Shown here piece after piece: positions 6,154 through 8,367 of a stretch of DNA of 8,367 nt. Under the pieces are notes generated by a model that was not told the origin of the DNA, did not search any database, and worked only from the letters and a program-made list of their open reading frames with translations. The DNA is from an uncultured delta proteobacterium (GTDB taxonomy: Bacteria; RBG-13-61-14; DRUE01). The stretch spans positions 1 through 8,367 of the forward strand of contig CAIUDS010000198.1 of the NCBI GenBank assembly GCA_903897985.1, given 5' to 3'. Numbering within the stretch: position 1 is the first letter of the stretch; the number at the start of each line of letters is the position of its first letter. A program made the position numbers and the translations under genes.

Positions 6154-6187
6154 GCAGGGTCCCGCGGAATACGCGGGATTGCCCTGC
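6154..6187. terminator. Hairpin between convergent genes, possible bidirectional terminator
   Basis: GCAGGG (6154-6159) pairs with CCCTGC (6182-6187), and CCCGCG (6161-6166) with CGCGGG (6172-6177) around a GAATA loop. The stem has 12 GC-rich pairs interrupted by a small internal loop. It lies between the porin stop (6138) and the lptG stop (6228) and could end transcription from both sides. There is no T-tract on either strand, so classical intrinsic termination is doubtful. Confidence 0.45.
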
Positions 6188-6198
6188 CCTAATTCGGA

Positions 6199-6212
6199 CG
6201 CGGCAAGCCGCG
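6199..6212. repeat. Short perfect palindrome, REP-like
   Basis: CGCGGC-AA-GCCGCG is a perfect inverted repeat in the convergent gap, 11 nt after the larger hairpin. With flanking GGA and CCCCTGCC it resembles dispersed GC-rich palindromes often found between convergent genes. Copy number in the genome cannot be judged from one window. Confidence 0.45.
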
Positions 6213-6227
6213 CCCCTGCCTGCGGTT

Positions 6228-7325
6228 TCAGGACCGCTCGCGGCTGAGGAGCAGGTACGCGGTGATCAGGCCGAAGGCGATGTTGGCGACCCAGGCGGCG
6301 AGGGTGGGGGGCAGTTTGCCGCTCTTGCCCAGGGACAGGCACTGCGCCATGATCGCGAAATATCCGAAGCTGCAGATCAGCATGTAGAACAGGTTCAGGT
6401 AAATGCCTTGCGGCCGTTTCAGCCGGATGGAGATGCCCAGACCCAGCCCGAACAGGATCAGGCAGGCCACCGGGAGCGAATAGCGGGCCTGCAGTTCCAC
6501 TTGGTATTCCCGCGGGTCCAGTCCAAAATTCTTGAGCTTCTTCAGATACCCGGAAAGCTCGGGCAGGGTGAGCTCGTCCGGCCATTTCTGGAAGGTGAAA
6601 AAATCCTTGGGCTCCACCGGAAGTTTGAGTTCCAGGCTCTTTTCCATGGCCAGCGTGGGCGCGGCCATGTTCGAGTAGCTGAAAGTTCGGGCCTTCTTCA
6701 GGCGCCATTGGTGATGCTCGAGGTATTTCGCGCGTTTGGCCTGGATTTCCCGGACCGGGAAAAAGTCCGCGTTGAGTTCATAAATCGCCATCCCCCTCAC
6801 AATATTTTTGTCCGGAAGATAAACAGGGATATAGATCGCGAACTGGCGGCTCGCGTCCTTCGAATTGAAAATCCAGAGGTCCGCAATGGGAGCGGTCGCA
6901 GCCTGTTTCTTGATTTCCTCCCGCTCGAAAAACCGGGTTCTCTGATTGGCGAACGGGATCAGCCACCCGCCGAACATATACATGAGCCAGGCGTAAACCA
7001 CGGTCAGGATCAGGGGCCAGCGCATGATCTGCCACCAGCTCAGGCCCGAGACGCGCAGGATGGTAAGCTCGTGGCGGTATCCGAGGATGCCCATGGTGAG
7101 GATCAGGGCGAACAGGACCGAGAGCGGGGCGCAGTAGTATGCGATCTGGGGGAGCTGGTAACTGAAGTAGGTGAAGATTTGGAAGAGGGTGAGTTCGCGC
7201 TTGACCAGGAGGTTGCTGAGCTGGTCGAGCACACTGACGAGCAGGAACAGGAGCGCGGAGAGCAAATTGGAGGTGAGCAGGATGATCAGGAACTGCTTGG
7301 AAATATATTTATCCACGATTTTCAT
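6228..7325 (-). CDS. lptG: LPS export ABC transporter permease LptG
   Basis: This is a 365-residue inner-membrane protein. With LptF and the ATPase LptB it extracts lipopolysaccharide from the inner membrane and passes it to LptC and the periplasmic bridge. It fits the family: three N-terminal membrane segments (about 12-33, 64-82 and 103-125), a periplasmic jellyroll domain (about 126-280), and three C-terminal segments (about 283-300, 309-329 and 340-361). The cytoplasmic coupling loop R-H-E-L-T-I-L-R-V-S-G-L-S (residues 84-96) matches the conserved NEL.ALRA.G.S element of LptF/G. MKIVDKYISKQF is a typical LptG start. The frame is open 34 codons further, but that part lies inside lptF. The ATG is 4 nt after the lptF stop, and the Shine-Dalgarno is weak. 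LptG rather than LptF is chosen because it is the downstream gene of the pair and from its N-terminal sequence. Confidence 0.88.
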   Translation of the reverse strand: MKIVDKYISKQFLIILLTSNLLSALLFLLVSVLDQLSNLLVKRELTLFQIFTYFSYQLPQIAYYCAPLSVLFALILTMGILGYRHELTILRVSGLSWWQIMRWPLILTVVYAWLMYMFGGWLIPFANQRTRFFEREEIKKQAATAPIADLWIFNSKDASRQFAIYIPVYLPDKNIVRGMAIYELNADFFPVREIQAKRAKYLEHHQWRLKKARTFSYSNMAAPTLAMEKSLELKLPVEPKDFFTFQKWPDELTLPELSGYLKKLKNFGLDPREYQVELQARYSLPVACLILFGLGLGISIRLKRPQGIYLNLFYMLICSFGYFAIMAQCLSLGKSGKLPPTLAAWVANIAFGLITAYLLLSRERS

Positions 7326-7329
7326 CGGC

Positions 7330-8367
7330 TCATCCGTTCCCGTTTTCCGAGGCCCCGGTCCCGGCCCGGCGCACTCTCCACTGCCGCACATATTCGTCGA
7401 ACTGATAGAGGAAATTGAGCGGCTCATGGCCTTTCATTCTTCGCCACAAGAGCAAGCAGCCGGTGATCAGGATCAGGACCGCGGGGGCCCAGAGCGCGAG
7501 TTCGATGGGCAAAAGCTTCTTGAGCGCGAGCGCCTTGAACAGGACATTCAAATAATAATATCCGAACCCGGCAAGCACGCCCAGGACATACGAGATGGTG
7601 CGGCTGGTCCGGGGCGGCTTGATCCCCAGCCCGATCCCCCAGAGCGAAAGCAGGAGGCAGCTCAAGACCTGGCTCAGCCGCTGCGCCAGTTCGATGCGGA
7701 GCTGTTTGCCCAGGCCCATTTCTTTCTTGTGCTTCTCCTTGGTGGCGAACTCGCTTACATTTAAATACATGTCGAGCAGGTCCGGGAAGGAAGCGGTGTT
7801 GGTCTGGGTCTTTAGTTTCTGCTCCAGTTCCTGGGCCTCGCTGAAATCGAGCCGGGCATAGGCCTTCTCGAACTGGAGGAACAGGTCCACCAGCGGTTTC
7901 TTTTCATGGGAAAGAAAAACGCCGTCTTGGAGATAGATCAATCCCTGGTTCTGGTCGGCCCCGCTCAGGAGCCGGCCTTGTTTGGCGAAGACCACGCCCC
8001 CGGCTTTGCCGGCGTTGCTGAAGATCCCCTCGCCCGGGCTGCCCTTGTAAATGATCACATTTTGCAGGCCCCGGTTGTCCTTGCCCTGGACATAGATCAT
8101 GGTGTCGCCGCTGAACTCGATGAAGCGCTGGGTGGGGATGGCTTTTTCGGACTTGGCCTGGATCAACTCCCAGCGTGTGACCTCGAATTTGCGGACCGCG
8201 GCCGGCGCCAGGAAAAAGGAAAGGAGACAGGTGAGCACGGTGCAGGCCAGGGCGAATTTGAGGATCGGTTTTGCCAGCGCGCCCAGGTCCCGGCCGCAGC
8301 TCATCATCACCACCAGTTGGTTCTCCTCGCTCATCTGCGACAGCACCACGATGATGGTGAACAGGCA
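7330..8367 (-). CDS. lptF: LPS export ABC transporter permease LptF, C-terminal part (5' end outside window)
   Basis: The frame stays open to the window edge (visible N-terminal residues CLFTIIVVLSQMSEEN), so the start lies beyond 8367 and 345 residues are seen. The GTG at 8349 is internal. The family layout is visible: coupling loop S-E-E-N-Q-L-V-V-M-M-S-C-G-R (the NEL.AL.A.G element, partly divergent), a membrane segment (ILKFALACTVLTCLLSFFLA), a large periplasmic domain, then three C-terminal membrane segments (SCLLLSLWGIGLGI, ISYVLGVLAGFGYYYLNVLF, LALWAPAVLILITGCLLLW). A hydrophilic tail of about 45 residues (from about RRMKGHEPL) follows and ends ASENGNG. The order lptF-lptG with a 4-nt gap is the usual operon. 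The protein acts with LptG and LptB in LPS export. Confidence 0.85.
   Translation of the reverse strand, partial: CLFTIIVVLSQMSEENQLVVMMSCGRDLGALAKPILKFALACTVLTCLLSFFLAPAAVRKFEVTRWELIQAKSEKAIPTQRFIEFSGDTMIYVQGKDNRGLQNVIIYKGSPGEGIFSNAGKAGGVVFAKQGRLLSGADQNQGLIYLQDGVFLSHEKKPLVDLFLQFEKAYARLDFSEAQELEQKLKTQTNTASFPDLLDMYLNVSEFATKEKHKKEMGLGKQLRIELAQRLSQVLSCLLLSLWGIGLGIKPPRTSRTISYVLGVLAGFGYYYLNVLFKALALKKLLPIELALWAPAVLILITGCLLLWRRMKGHEPLNFLYQFDEYVRQWRVRRAGTGASENGNG

Noticed and set aside
6408..7418. 336-codon plus-strand ORF opposite lptG
   Set aside because: It is an antisense shadow of lptG with biased, charged composition (E, Q, R, G) and no recognisable domain; the minus strand encodes a clear LptG.
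7326..7427. 34-codon N-terminal extension of LptG
   Set aside because: It lies entirely inside the lptF coding region and is proline/glycine-rich. MKIVDKYISKQF is the standard LptG start.

Overview
The window looks like chromosomal DNA of a Gram-negative (diderm) bacterium. It carries two lipopolysaccharide-export permease genes, an outer-membrane-type beta-barrel gene, a lipoprotein with a clear lipobox and a periplasmic-type c-type cytochrome. GC is moderately high by eye, genes are tightly packed, and start/stop overlaps of the ATGA type occur twice. The content would suit an anaerobic or respiratory lineage with exported cytochromes, such as the Desulfobacterota/Geobacter side or one of the uncultured diderm phyla. 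The sequence alone does not fix the phylum.

The layout has three blocks. Block 1 (1-1899, plus strand) holds the C-terminal end of an FHA-domain protein, then two metallo-beta-lactamase-fold hydrolases of different subfamilies. The first is exported (UlaG-like) and the second is cytoplasmic (LACTB2-like with a C-terminal winged helix). Block 2 (about 1934-6138, plus strand) starts with a near-consensus sigma-70 promoter and a leader of about 200 nt. The leader contains two back-to-back intrinsic terminators and mutually exclusive pairings. It is followed by a Kelch-propeller lipoprotein, a diheme c-type cytochrome with a GEGP motif, and an OprO/OprP-like porin. Block 3 (6228-8367, minus strand) is convergent and contains lptG plus the 3' end of lptF, the LPS-export permease subunits. 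A 90-bp hairpin-rich gap separates it from block 2.

The most interesting part is block 2. The promoter, the leader with candidate terminator/antiterminator folds, and the three envelope genes form one probable transcription unit. I could not match the leader to a known riboswitch class from memory; in particular it lacks the conserved core of the GEMM-I cyclic-dinucleotide riboswitch, which controls cytochrome genes in Geobacter. The three products would sit at or near the outer membrane, so an envelope redox or sensing complex is plausible. No function beyond electron transfer by the two hemes can be assigned from sequence. The cytochrome's second half resembles a sulfite-oxidase (molybdopterin) fold but seems to lack the metal-binding cysteine.
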